Assembly (NCBI GenBank): GCA_013334655.1
Contig: JAAXXD010000006.1
Span: 1 to 57,549 of the forward strand
DNA from: Chlorobaculum sp.
GTDB taxonomy: Bacteria > Bacteroidota > Chlorobiia > Chlorobiales > Chlorobiaceae
Length of the DNA: 57,549 bases
Direction of reading: 5' to 3'
Below, in pieces: positions 41,143-49,961 of this stretch. The notes beneath the pieces were generated by a model, which saw nothing but the letters and a program-made list of their open reading frames with translations, had not been told where the DNA came from and made no database searches. Each line of letters starts with the position of its first letter. Positions within the stretch are counted from its first letter, which is position 1. A program made the position numbers and the translations under genes.

Positions 41143-43344
41143 ATGCAAACACCCGCCGACACCCATGAAGAGCGCCTCTCGGGATCGGTCGAGCGGGTGA
41201 CCTTTCACAGCGAGGAGTCAGGCTTCACGGTGCTGCGCCTGAGCGTCGCCGGGCAGCGCGAGCCGGTGGCGGTGGTGGGCCGCGCCGCCTCGCCCGCCGT
41301 GGGGCAGTTCATGGAGTGCGTCGGCGAGTGGCAGAACGACCGCACCCACGGCCTCCAGTTCAAAGCCTCGAAGCTCACCCCCGTGCAGCCGACCACCCTC
41401 GAAGGCAAGGAGCGCTACCTCGCCTCGGGGCAGGTGAAGGGACTCGGCAATTTCTACGCGAAAAAGCTGATCGAGCGCTTCGGCGACGCGGTGTTCGAGG
41501 TGATCGAGAACGACCCGGAGCGGCTGCTTGAAGTGCCCGGCATCGGAAAGAGACGGCTCGACATGGTCGTCAAGTCGTGGACGGAGCAAAAGGCGGTGCG
41601 CGACATCATGCTTTTCCTGCAAACGCACGGCGTCGGCACGGCGCGGGCGCTGAAGATTTACCGGCGCTACCGCGAGCGGGCCATCGCCATCGTGACCGAA
41701 AATCCCTACCGCCTTTCGCTCGACATCGAAGGGATCGGTTTCCAGACCGCCGACGCCATCGCCACCAGCCTCGGCGTGGCAAAAAATTCGGTAATGCGGG
41801 CCGAGGCGGGCATCAGCCACGTGCTCGGCGAGATGTCGCAGAGCGGCCACTGCGCCGTGCCGGAGGAGACGCTGATCGACGAGGCGTCACGCTTGCTCGG
41901 AATCGACCGGCCGCTCGTGGCCGAGGCGGTGACGAACGAAAAGCTGACGCGCCGCATCATCGGCGAAGCGATTGATGAGGTACCGTGCATCTTTCTCGAA
42001 TCGCTGCACCGCGCCGAAACGGGCGTCGCCTCGGGCCTCTTCCGCCTTATGCATGGCGGCCTGCCGTGGGAAACGCTCGACCCGCATGACGCGCTTCCGT
42101 GGATCGAGGAGACGACCGGCCTCGAACTCTCCCCCTCGCAGCGCAGCGCCGTGACGCTCGTGCTGGCAAGCAAGGTCTCGATCATCACCGGCGGGCCGGG
42201 TGTCGGCAAAACCACCATTCTGCGGGCGATCCTCTCGGTGCTCATGCGCGAAAAGGTCTCCGTGGCGCTCTGCGCTCCCACGGGCCGCGCGGCCAAGCGC
42301 CTCACCGAATCGACCGGCATCGAGGCCAAGACGATCCACCGGCTGCTCGAATTCGATCCGCAGGCGTTCGACTTCAAGCGCGGACGCGGCAACCCGCTCG
42401 ACGCCTCGTTCGTGGTGGTGGACGAAACCTCGATGGTGGATGTGACGCTGATGCAGAAGCTGGTGGCGGCAATTCCCGACCGCGCGGCGGTGGTCTTCGT
42501 CGGCGACGTCGATCAGCTCCCGTCGGTCGGCCCCGGCGCGGTGCTCTCGGACCTGATCTCGTCGGAGGTGATCCCGACCGTGCGCCTCACCGAAATCTTC
42601 CGGCAGGCCGCCGAGTCGATGATCGTCGTCAACGCGCACCGAATCAACCAGGGCGAAATGCCGCTGACCGCCGAGGGCAAGGAGCTGTCGGACTTCTACG
42701 TCGTGCCAGCCAGTTCGCCGGAGGATATTCACGACAAGGTGATGCAGCTCGTCACGGAGCGCATCCCGAAGCGCTTCGGCCTCGACGCGGTGAAGGAGGT
42801 GCAGGTGCTCACGCCGATGAACAAGGGCGGCGTCGGCGTCCACACGCTCAACGCGGAGCTTCAGGCGAAACTCAACCCCGCCGCAGGCTCGAAGGTGACG
42901 CGCTTCGGCACCACCTTCGCGACGGGTGACAAGGTGCTCCAGACGGTCAACAACTACGACAAGGAGGTGTTCAACGGCGACATCGGCCTCATCGAAGAGA
43001 TCGACGCCGAGGCGGAGACGCTGACGGCGCGTTTCGACCACCACCGCGTCGAGTACGACTTCGGTGACCTCGACGAAATGTCGCTCGCCTACGCGACGAG
43101 CATCCACAAAAGCCAGGGATCGGAGTACCCGGCGGTAGTCATTCCGCTCGCCATGCAGCACTTTGCGCTGCTCGAACGCAACCTCCTCTACACGGCGGTC
43201 ACCAGAGGACGCAAGCTCGTGGTGATCGTGGCCGAGCCGAAAGCGCTCGCCATCGCCATCAAAAACTGCAAGTCAAAGCGCCGCCTCACCGGCCTCGCGC
43301 AGCGGCTCAGAGCCTCCGGGCAACAAAGCTGGCAAAATTTGTAA
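41143..43344 (+). CDS. recD2: ATP-dependent RecD2-type DNA helicase
   Basis: Superfamily 1B 5'-3' helicase of 733 residues, not tied to RecBC. An N-terminal OB-like part (about 1-90) is followed by two helix-hairpin-helix motifs (VKGLGNFYAKKLIERFGDA, LEVPGIGKRRLDMVVKSW). Walker A is GGPGVGKTT (350-358), then FVVVDETSMVDVTLM (Walker B), FVGDVDQLPSVGPGA and the C-terminal YATSIHKSQGSEYPAVVIPL. The ATG at 41143 gives the usual N terminus; the longer frame runs through the repeat. It overlaps the convergent amidotransferase gene by 38 bases. Confidence 0.95.
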   Translation: MQTPADTHEERLSGSVERVTFHSEESGFTVLRLSVAGQREPVAVVGRAASPAVGQFMECVGEWQNDRTHGLQFKASKLTPVQPTTLEGKERYLASGQVKGLGNFYAKKLIERFGDAVFEVIENDPERLLEVPGIGKRRLDMVVKSWTEQKAVRDIMLFLQTHGVGTARALKIYRRYRERAIAIVTENPYRLSLDIEGIGFQTADAIATSLGVAKNSVMRAEAGISHVLGEMSQSGHCAVPEETLIDEASRLLGIDRPLVAEAVTNEKLTRRIIGEAIDEVPCIFLESLHRAETGVASGLFRLMHGGLPWETLDPHDALPWIEETTGLELSPSQRSAVTLVLASKVSIITGGPGVGKTTILRAILSVLMREKVSVALCAPTGRAAKRLTESTGIEAKTIHRLLEFDPQAFDFKRGRGNPLDASFVVVDETSMVDVTLMQKLVAAIPDRAAVVFVGDVDQLPSVGPGAVLSDLISSEVIPTVRLTEIFRQAAESMIVVNAHRINQGEMPLTAEGKELSDFYVVPASSPEDIHDKVMQLVTERIPKRFGLDAVKEVQVLTPMNKGGVGVHTLNAELQAKLNPAAGSKVTRFGTTFATGDKVLQTVNNYDKEVFNGDIGLIEEIDAEAETLTARFDHHRVEYDFGDLDEMSLAYATSIHKSQGSEYPAVVIPLAMQHFALLERNLLYTAVTRGRKLVVIVAEPKALAIAIKNCKSKRRLTGLAQRLRASGQQSWQNL

Positions 43345-44026
43345 GCACCCTCCCGGCAAACGGCGCGTCCGATACAACCTCGCGTAACGCTCCGGCATCC
43401 TCGCCCGCCGCTTCGAGGTCGGCGATCTCGTCTCGCACGTAGGTCTGCATGATCTCCCGAGTATATTCGGGATGGAACTGTACGCCCCACGCCGACTCGC
43501 CAACCCTGAAAGCGTGATTCGGCTCGAAGCCGTTGAAGGCGAGATGGACAGATTCTGGCGGCAGCCGCAGCACGCTCTGCGCATGGGTCACGTGCGCCGC
43601 GAACCGCACCGAAATCCCGTCGAAGAGCGGATCGAGCACCCCTTCGGGCGTCAGCTCGATGAAAACCGTGCCGACCTCCCGCCCTCGGGGATGATAGCCA
43701 ACCTCGCCGCCAGCGGCGCGACCGAGAAGCTGGTGGCCGTAGCAGATGCCGAGAAAAGGCACGCGGGCGGCGACGAGCTCCATGATCCACCGCTCGATGG
43801 CGACGCTCCACGGCAGATTGTCCGTCACCATCGCGTGAGAGCCGGTGACGACCGCCCCGGCGCACATCTCCGGCGCGGGCAGCGGTTCGCCGCCCTCGGC
43901 ATTAACGACCACGATGGGACACGGCACGTCGCCGAGGCCACGCTCCACCCAGTTTTCAAAATCCCCCTGCCGCCGCGCCTCGGTGGCGAAAGTGCTCCCG
44001 GCCTTGATGATATACAAGCTTTTCAT
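43307..44026 (-). CDS. Class I glutamine amidotransferase-like protein
   Basis: 239 residues, GMP-synthase-type GATase fold. Nucleophile C95 sits in FLGICYGHQLLG; the catalytic His/Glu pair is in WGVQFHPEYTRE. TGSHAMVTD is part of the oxyanion region. No synthetase domain is attached, so it is a stand-alone member of the group related to YfeJ and glutamine-dependent enzymes. Substrate unknown. It shares the last 38 bases with recD2, on the opposite strand. Confidence 0.87.
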   Translation of the reverse strand: MKSLYIIKAGSTFATEARRQGDFENWVERGLGDVPCPIVVVNAEGGEPLPAPEMCAGAVVTGSHAMVTDNLPWSVAIERWIMELVAARVPFLGICYGHQLLGRAAGGEVGYHPRGREVGTVFIELTPEGVLDPLFDGISVRFAAHVTHAQSVLRLPPESVHLAFNGFEPNHAFRVGESAWGVQFHPEYTREIMQTYVRDEIADLEAAGEDAGALREVVSDAPFAGRVLTNFASFVARRL

Positions 44027-44172
44027 GCACGATGATTTCCAGTGATCGAAATTGCTGCCGCAAAGCTATCATCTTTCGCGAGCGGAAGCAATCGCGCCGC
44101 GCCGGTTATCGCGCTTTTTCGTATATTGGCCGCAAATCAACAGCGGGCCTGCGTCGCCCGACCAGTCACAGG

Positions 44173-44745
44173 ATGAAACATCACTCACTCATATTTCTGA
44201 CCGGCTTCAGCGGTTCCGGCAAATCGACCATCGGCCCGCTCCTGGCCAACTCGCTCGGCTTCGAGTTCATCGACCTCGACCGCGAGATCGAACTTGCTGC
44301 GGGCAAGAGCATCAACCGGATTTTCACCGAGGATGGCGAAGCCGCCTTCCGGGCGCTCGAACTCCAGACGCTCGAAAAGATCGGCCAGCAGGAACGGATG
44401 GTGGTCTCGCTTGGCGGCGGCGTGCTCGAAAACGACCGTTGTTTCGAGCTGATCCAGACGCACGGCACCCTGATCTACCTCAAATCGACGCCCGAAATCC
44501 TCACGCTCCGGCTTCAGCACAAGACCGATCGGCCTCTGCTCAAAGGCCCGGATGGGCAGAAGCTCACGCGGGAGGAGATTCAGCAGCGCATCGCGGAGCT
44601 TCTGAAAAAACGGGAGCCACGCTATCTGAAGGCCGATCTGGTGCTCGCCACCGATGCGAAAAAGATCGGCTCAAGCGTCGAGGAGCTGACGCGCAAAATT
44701 GAGCGGCACATCCGCCGCGCATCGAAAAACACTCAAGAAAAGTAA
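44173..44745 (+). CDS. aroK: Shikimate kinase (AroK)
   Basis: P-loop kinase that phosphorylates shikimate in the aromatic amino acid pathway. Walker A is GFSGSGKST. The shikimate-binding FIDLDREIELAAGKSINRIF (DxD of the family) and SLGGGVL (the GGG loop) are present, with LKSTPEILTLRLQ and RPLLKGPDGQ (lid). The 190-residue length is slightly longer than usual by a basic C-terminal tail. The ATG at 44173 follows AGGATG; the longer frame is not conserved. It ends three bases before aroB. Confidence 0.96.
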   Translation: MKHHSLIFLTGFSGSGKSTIGPLLANSLGFEFIDLDREIELAAGKSINRIFTEDGEAAFRALELQTLEKIGQQERMVVSLGGGVLENDRCFELIQTHGTLIYLKSTPEILTLRLQHKTDRPLLKGPDGQKLTREEIQQRIAELLKKREPRYLKADLVLATDAKKIGSSVEELTRKIERHIRRASKNTQEK

Positions 44746-44748
44746 TTC

Positions 44749-45852
44749 ATGCAGACTCCGTCCAGCCATATCATCGTCAGAACGCCGGTTATCGACTCCA
44801 TTGGCGAACTCTACGTCACGAGAGGACTCGGCAAGAAAACCGTGCTGCTTTTCGACGAGAACACCCGCAGGCTCTTCGGCGACGCGATCATCGAGTCGAT
44901 GCAGCGCCAGGGATTCCGCACGGTGGAGCTTGTCGTGCCCGCTCGCGAGACCTCAAAAAGCGTCTCGACTGCGTGGAAGTTGTACGGACAGATGATCGAG
45001 GCCGACGTTGACCGGAGCTGGAACCTGCTCTGCGCGGGCGGCGGCGTGGTCGGCGATCTCGGCGGTTACATCGCCGCCAGCTACTATCGCGGCATTCCTG
45101 TGGTGCAGCTCCCCACGACGCTGCTCGCCATGACCGACAGCTCCATCGGCGGCAAGGTGGCCATCAACCACCCGCTCGGCAAGAACCTCATCGGCTTCTT
45201 CCATATGCCCGAACTGGTGCTGATCGACCCCGCGTACCTACGGACGCTCCCCTCGCGCGAAATTTACGGCGGCATGAGTGAAGTAGTAAAATACGGTTTC
45301 ATCGCCGACCGCGAGTTTTTCGACCTGCTTGCCGGGCACTGGAGCGAGGTGGTGCGCCTCGAAGAGCCGTGGCTCTCCAAAGCGGTCAGCCGGAGCGCCT
45401 TCATCAAAGCTGACGTGGTAGAGAAGGATTTCCGCGAAACCAGCGGCCTGCGGGCGACCCTGAACTTCGGCCACACCTTCGCGCACGGCCTCGAAAAGAT
45501 GGCCGAATACCGCAACCTCCGCCACGGCGAGGCGGTGACGATCGGCATGATCTGCGCGCTCTTTCTCTCGAATCGCCTCGGATTCCTCGCCGAAGCGGAA
45601 CTGCGCGAAGGCCTCGCGTTGCTCGCCCGCTTCCGCTTCCCGCGCGGCCTCGTCGAAAAGCGCTTCCTCTCGCTCGACCGCGAGGAGTTGCTGGAGAGTA
45701 TGCACTCCGACAAAAAGAAGATCGACAAGCAGCTCCGCTTCGTCCTCCTCGACCGCATCGGCCACGCCTTCCTGCATGACCACGACATCGCGAAAGAAGC
45801 CGTGCTCGAAGCGATTGACGACGCGAAAGGGTGGTTTTCGGAAAAGAGGTAA
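44749..45852 (+). CDS. aroB: 3-dehydroquinate synthase (AroB)
   Basis: NAD-dependent enzyme that makes 3-dehydroquinate from DAHP, using a divalent metal. The GGGVVGDLGGYIAASYYRGI NAD-binding block, VPTTLLA-like QLPTTLLAMTDSSIGGK, and the metal His ligands in LNFGHTFAHGLEK and RHGEAVTIGM are present. Its 367 residues are normal. Directly follows aroK; the two steps act in the same pathway and form an operon. Confidence 0.97.
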   Translation: MQTPSSHIIVRTPVIDSIGELYVTRGLGKKTVLLFDENTRRLFGDAIIESMQRQGFRTVELVVPARETSKSVSTAWKLYGQMIEADVDRSWNLLCAGGGVVGDLGGYIAASYYRGIPVVQLPTTLLAMTDSSIGGKVAINHPLGKNLIGFFHMPELVLIDPAYLRTLPSREIYGGMSEVVKYGFIADREFFDLLAGHWSEVVRLEEPWLSKAVSRSAFIKADVVEKDFRETSGLRATLNFGHTFAHGLEKMAEYRNLRHGEAVTIGMICALFLSNRLGFLAEAELREGLALLARFRFPRGLVEKRFLSLDREELLESMHSDKKKIDKQLRFVLLDRIGHAFLHDHDIAKEAVLEAIDDAKGWFSEKR

Positions 45853-46008
45853 GGTTGAGGAATTAACGTCTCAAATGACGTTTACAGAAGCAAATACGAG
45901 CCAGTATTTGTTTGTTGTTCTGTCCCGACCTCTGTGCGGAGAAGAATCCAGTTTCGGGAACGTTGCAATAACCGACTTATCTGTAATGCAATTCGAGACT
46001 ATTCCGTA

Positions 46009-46050
46009 TTCGCCCGCCCCGACAGCGGTCAGGACGGACTCAGAATGACA
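46009..46050 (-). repeat. 45-base dispersed repeat, copy 2 (inverted)
   Basis: Inverse-complement of the copy at 22999-23043: on the minus strand it reads TGTCATTCTGAGTCCGTCCT then GACCGCTGTCGGGGCGGGCG. It lies in the 45853-46100 spacer before ribE, which contains nothing else I recognise. Confidence 0.65.
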
Positions 46051-46100
46051 TGTAGAGCAAACGGAATACCATCACTTTATCATAAAGCATCTTAAAAAAA

Positions 46101-46751
46101 ATGTTCACAGGCATAGTCAAGGATGTGGGGGCGGTCGAGAGCGCCGCGCGGCAGGGGAGCGGGGTGCGGCTGAAGGTGCGGTACAGTTCGCAGGCGGAGT
46201 TTGGCGATCTCGGCGTCGATGAGAGCGTGAGCATCAGCGGCGCTTGCCAGACGGCGGTGGCGGTTGGGCCGGGGTGGTTCGAGGTCGATACGGTCGCCGA
46301 GACGCTCAAGAAGACCACGCTCGGCTCGTTCCGTCCGGGCACGCCGGTCAATCTCGAACGGGCCGTGCGCCCGATGGATCGCCTCGGCGGCCACTTCGTC
46401 CTCGGCCACGTCGATGGTGTCGGGCGCGTGACGCGCATCGAGGAGGTTGGCGGCAGCCGCATGATTTCGGTGGCGTTCGATTCGCGCTTCGACCAGTGGA
46501 TCGTATCGGCGGGTTCCATCGCCATCGACGGCGTGAGCCTCACGGTGGCTTCGGTCGAGCCGGGGCTTTTCACGGTGGCGATCATTCCCTACACCTTCGG
46601 CCATACGACGATCACCGGTCTCGCTACCGGCAGCGAGGTGAATCTCGAATTCGACATCCTCGGCAAGTACGTCGCCCGCCAGAAGAGCGTCAGTTCACCG
46701 GCGGAGAGCCGCATCACCGAATCGTGGCTGAGCGGCCAGGGGTTCGCATGA
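46101..46751 (+). CDS. ribE: Riboflavin synthase alpha subunit
   Basis: Dismutates two 6,7-dimethyl-8-ribityllumazine molecules to riboflavin. Two lumazine-binding repeats: the N-terminal [12 protein letters not shown] and SGACQTAV, and the second with [14 protein letters not shown] and [10 protein letters not shown]. The PDxxxRxT-like end and 216-residue length match. The stop overlaps the start of rarA (ATGA), so the pair is co-translated. Also abbreviated ribC in some genomes. Confidence 0.96.
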   Translation: MFTGIVKDVGAVESAARQGSGVRLKVRYSSQAEFGDLGVDESVSISGACQTAVAVGPGWFEVDTVAETLKKTTLGSFRPGTPVNLERAVRPMDRLGGHFVLGHVDGVGRVTRIEEVGGSRMISVAFDSRFDQWIVSAGSIAIDGVSLTVASVEPGLFTVAIIPYTFGHTTITGLATGSEVNLEFDILGKYVARQKSVSSPAESRITESWLSGQGFA

Positions 46752-48100
46752 CGCCCGAAGAGCCAGTGCAGCCAGATTTGTTCGGACTTCCCTCCGGCAA
46801 GCGTGCCTCCGCGAAGCTGTTCCAACCGCTCGCCGAACGGGTGCGCCCGCGCCAGATCGACGAGCTGTTCGGCCAGGAGCACCTCGTCGGCGCGGCGGGG
46901 CCGATCCGGCGCTACATCGAAGAGGGGCGGATTCCCTCCATGATCTTCTGGGGGCCGCCCGGCTCCGGCAAGACCACGCTCGCCGAAATCTGCGCCGGGT
47001 CGCAAAACTACCGCTTCGAGCAGCTCTCCGCCACCGACGCGGGGGTCAAGGATGTGCGCCGCGTGCTCGACGCCGCTGACAAGACGCGCCGCATCGAGGG
47101 CCGCCAGACGCTGCTTTTCATCGACGAAATCCACCGCTTCAACAAGGCGCAGCAGGACACGCTGCTCCACGCCATCGAGCAGGGCCTTATCGTGCTGATC
47201 GGCGCGACCACCGAAAATCCCTCCTTCGAGGTGAACCGGGCATTGCTCTCCCGGATGCAGGTCTACATCCTCCAGCCGCTCGGCGACGACGAGGTGCGGC
47301 GGGTCGTCGAACGCGCCATCGCGGACGATCCGGTGCTTTCCGCCGACGGAATCGAGGTGCGCGACATGGAGTTCCTGCTTGGTTACGCCGCCGGTGACGC
47401 CCGCAAGGCGCTCAACGCGCTCGAAGCCGCCGCATCGCTCGTGCCGCGCGGAACCACGCCGGTGGTGATCGACCGCAAGCTCTTCGAACAGGCGCTCCAG
47501 CACCGCGCGGCGGCGTACGACAAGGGGGGCGAGTCGCACTACGACACGGTGTCGGCCTTCATCAAATCGATGCGCGGCTCCGACCCCGACGCGGCGCTCT
47601 TCTGGATGGCCAAAATGATCGACGGCGGCGAAGACCCGAAGTTCATCGCCCGGCGCATGGTGATCTTCGCCAGCGAGGACATCGGCAACGCCGATCCCTA
47701 CGCGCTGACGCTCGCCGTGTCGGTGTTCCACGCCGTCGAGCTGATCGGTATGCCCGAAGCGCGGATCAACCTCGCGCAGGGCGCGACCTACCTGGCCTCG
47801 TGCCCGAAGTCGAACGCGAGCTACGAGGGGATCGGCGCGGCCTTGTCGGAGGTCAAAAAGGGCGGTGCCTCCGCCGTGCCGCCGCTCTACCTGCGCAACG
47901 CCCCGACCGATCTGATGAAGGAGATCGGCTACGGCGAAGGCTACCGCTACCCGCACAACTACCCCGGCCACTTCGTCGATGAGCACTACTTCCCCGAACA
48001 GATGGAGCCAAAAGCCTACTACCGCCCCACCGGCGAAGGCCGCGAAAAATTCATCCGCGAGCGGCTGGAAAGTTTGTGGAAGGATCGCTATCGCGAATGA
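46748..48100 (+). CDS. rarA: Replication-associated recombination protein A (RarA/MgsA)
   Basis: AAA+ protein of clamp-loader type that acts at stalled replication forks. Walker A is GPPGSGKT (69-76), Walker B is [10 protein letters not shown] (122-131), sensor-1 [11 protein letters not shown], and the C-terminal tetramer domain includes [13 protein letters not shown]. An N-terminal QPDLFG (about 8-13) looks like a sliding-clamp binding motif (QxxLF). The length of 450 residues is standard. It overlaps the ribE stop by four bases (ATGA), so it is expressed with a riboflavin gene for no evident reason. Confidence 0.95.
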   Translation: MTPEEPVQPDLFGLPSGKRASAKLFQPLAERVRPRQIDELFGQEHLVGAAGPIRRYIEEGRIPSMIFWGPPGSGKTTLAEICAGSQNYRFEQLSATDAGVKDVRRVLDAADKTRRIEGRQTLLFIDEIHRFNKAQQDTLLHAIEQGLIVLIGATTENPSFEVNRALLSRMQVYILQPLGDDEVRRVVERAIADDPVLSADGIEVRDMEFLLGYAAGDARKALNALEAAASLVPRGTTPVVIDRKLFEQALQHRAAAYDKGGESHYDTVSAFIKSMRGSDPDAALFWMAKMIDGGEDPKFIARRMVIFASEDIGNADPYALTLAVSVFHAVELIGMPEARINLAQGATYLASCPKSNASYEGIGAALSEVKKGGASAVPPLYLRNAPTDLMKEIGYGEGYRYPHNYPGHFVDEHYFPEQMEPKAYYRPTGEGREKFIRERLESLWKDRYRE

Positions 48101-48226
48101 TTGCAATGGATTGGGTTAGATGGTATATTTTTGAAGGATTCTCAAAAAACCTCGGCTTCCCGAATCTGAATTCCATGAGATGAGCGAGACGGAAAAAAGA
48201 AAAATGAGGGGCGGATGAGAACACAA

Positions 48227-48256
48227 AACCCCAGTAGTTAGCTGGGGTTATCAGTA
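48227..48256 (-). terminator. Probable terminator of the orphan gene
   Basis: On the minus strand AACCCCAG pairs with CTGGGGTT around a seven-base loop, followed by TTTG. It lies about 60 bases after the stop of the gene at 48319-49320. Flanking DNA is AT-rich. Confidence 0.6.
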
Positions 48257-48318
48257 TTAAAATAAAAATGCAATTTTTATAGACTAGGGGGAAGCTTAAA
48301 ATCAATGCCGTCCCCATG

Positions 48319-49320
48319 CTACTTTACCGTCTTTTGATCATCCGCGTCTTCAACTTTTTTGCCTAATTCAAGCTGAGATATAGCGTTTTCACTTCGAGTA
48401 GTATTTTTTGAAACTGCATCATTGAGAAGCTGCAAATTTTTGCTGGTGTTTTGATCTAGTCTTTGAATTTCAGCTTCAATTGCTTCCGAGTTTTTGGCTA
48501 CTAATTGTGTACTAGCTTGGATATTTGAATAGATTCTCAACATTTCTTGACGATTTTTTTCAGCCTGCTTGCTATCAGATGACTCTTTGGCCAAGGTAAC
48601 GAAGAAAATAATGAAGCCACTAAGTCCAACTCTGGTGGCGTACTTTACGATTTTGCCGGTAAATTCTGATGCCTTACGCCGTTGAACAGTCCCATTCACA
48701 AAACACTCTTTGAAATTTCGTATATAAAAAACTCTTATCCCCTGGAAGATACTTGGCTTTCCGTCCAAGCAGGTAACTTGCATATAGGCTAAGAACGTTT
48801 TCCAGTGTCGTTTGGACTCGCTTTTAAGTGTGGCTGGGTTTTTGACTACTCCAAGAAGGATAAAGTCTTCGTGAGGTCGGAAGTTCTCAGACGCTGCGGG
48901 ATATAGGCAGCACAACACTTGCCCATCATCTGTTCGTTGATAGGACAGAGTAGCTCCATGCGCTGTTTCCAGTCTTTCTGTTGGTTGTTGGTTTTTACCA
49001 ATAGTTGTTACTGAATCAAATGGTCGATTGCCGTAGAAAATTTCTACTTTCCTTTTGTTTAGTCCTCCATACCTCCCACCAGGACATATGCAAAAGGAGT
49101 ACAAATCACCCAAATGCTTACATTCTGGTGTGGAATCAGCATAAGACTCAAATAGTTCTTTTGCGTCTCCGTAAAATTTATCGAAGGCAGCGTATCTCTT
49201 AGCACGATCTGTCATTCCCTTCTCATAGGCATCAAACATACCTTTGATGTTTGAGCTATTGGGATGCAAGGTGATTGCATTATTCAATTCTTCAAGCCGA
49301 TTTGCATTTTTTTTGGTCAT
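48319..49320 (-). CDS. Orphan membrane-anchored coiled-coil protein, unknown
   Basis: 333 residues in clearly AT-rich DNA, unlike its neighbours, which suggests horizontal origin. The N-terminal domain (about 1-215) is soluble, with blocks such as AYEKGMTDRAKRYAAFDKFY, LYSFCICPGGRYGGLNKRKV and HWKTFLAYMQVTCLDGKPSI. A probable transmembrane helix (VGLSGFIIFFVTLA) lies near 227-240. The C-terminal 90 residues are a coiled coil (MLRIYSNIQASTQLVAKNSE onward). No family is recognised. It could be an anti-phage or envelope sensor, but that is speculation. The ATG at 49320 is the first of the frame. Confidence 0.65.
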   Translation of the reverse strand: MTKKNANRLEELNNAITLHPNSSNIKGMFDAYEKGMTDRAKRYAAFDKFYGDAKELFESYADSTPECKHLGDLYSFCICPGGRYGGLNKRKVEIFYGNRPFDSVTTIGKNQQPTERLETAHGATLSYQRTDDGQVLCCLYPAASENFRPHEDFILLGVVKNPATLKSESKRHWKTFLAYMQVTCLDGKPSIFQGIRVFYIRNFKECFVNGTVQRRKASEFTGKIVKYATRVGLSGFIIFFVTLAKESSDSKQAEKNRQEMLRIYSNIQASTQLVAKNSEAIEAEIQRLDQNTSKNLQLLNDAVSKNTTRSENAISQLELGKKVEDADDQKTVK

Positions 49321-49559
49321 TTTTTATTTGTTTAAAATTGCTTTGTCGAGCTGGGAACTCACCATGAGTACAGTCGTGCTATGTGCCTTTATTAGCAATA
49401 GCGGCAAAGCAGCAAGAGAATACAAAAATTATTTCTCAAATGCAACAAAAAAATCGTTCTTAAGCAGTATTAAAAAGCATTATTTAAATTCATTTAAAAT
49501 AAAATAACAAAATCAGGAGAAATTATTTTTTATACCGTTTTTAATCTCTGAGGGTCTAA

Positions 49560-49640
49560 TTCCCCTAAGCTTGCTTCGGGAAGGTGTAGACAAAAGATGT
49601 TTTCATAGCCCGCAGCTTGCTACGGGGTAGTTGATTTTAT
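49560..49640. repeat. Two REP-like hairpins (CAGCTTGC type)
   Basis: Two related units: TTCCCCTAAGCTTGCTTCGG then GAAGG (about 49559-49583) and GCCCGCAGCTTGCTACGGGG then TAGTTGA (about 49608-49634). Both are imperfect hairpins with an AGCTTGCT centre. They lie in the 640-base gap 49321-49961, which is AT-rich, has no supportable gene, and holds the promoter of the TolC-family gene. Confidence 0.55.
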
Positions 49641-49961
49641 TTAAAATGTAGCAATATCACCAATTAACGAACCTTATTTTGCTTTCTGTAGGTGACTTAT
49701 CCTGCATCTTATGCTGAACCAGACTCTCAGTTGATAACAAATCAATAACTTTAAGTATAACAGAATTATGTTGCGGTCTTTTTGAACATTTAAGATGAGA
49801 TGCGTTTTTGATGACTAGACGTAAAAATATAGTGCTTTACTGTAATCCAGATCATAGATATGATGATTGTAAGTGCCTTCTGAGACAACTTTGCCTCTTA
49901 ATTGCACAGAAAGGAAGCCCGTGGTATATTTGAACCACGTCGAAACCATCAAATTGTCGCC

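Noticed and set aside
46589-48106. A 505-codon minus-strand frame across ribE and rarA.
   Set aside because: Antisense shadow of rarA, with no domain features.
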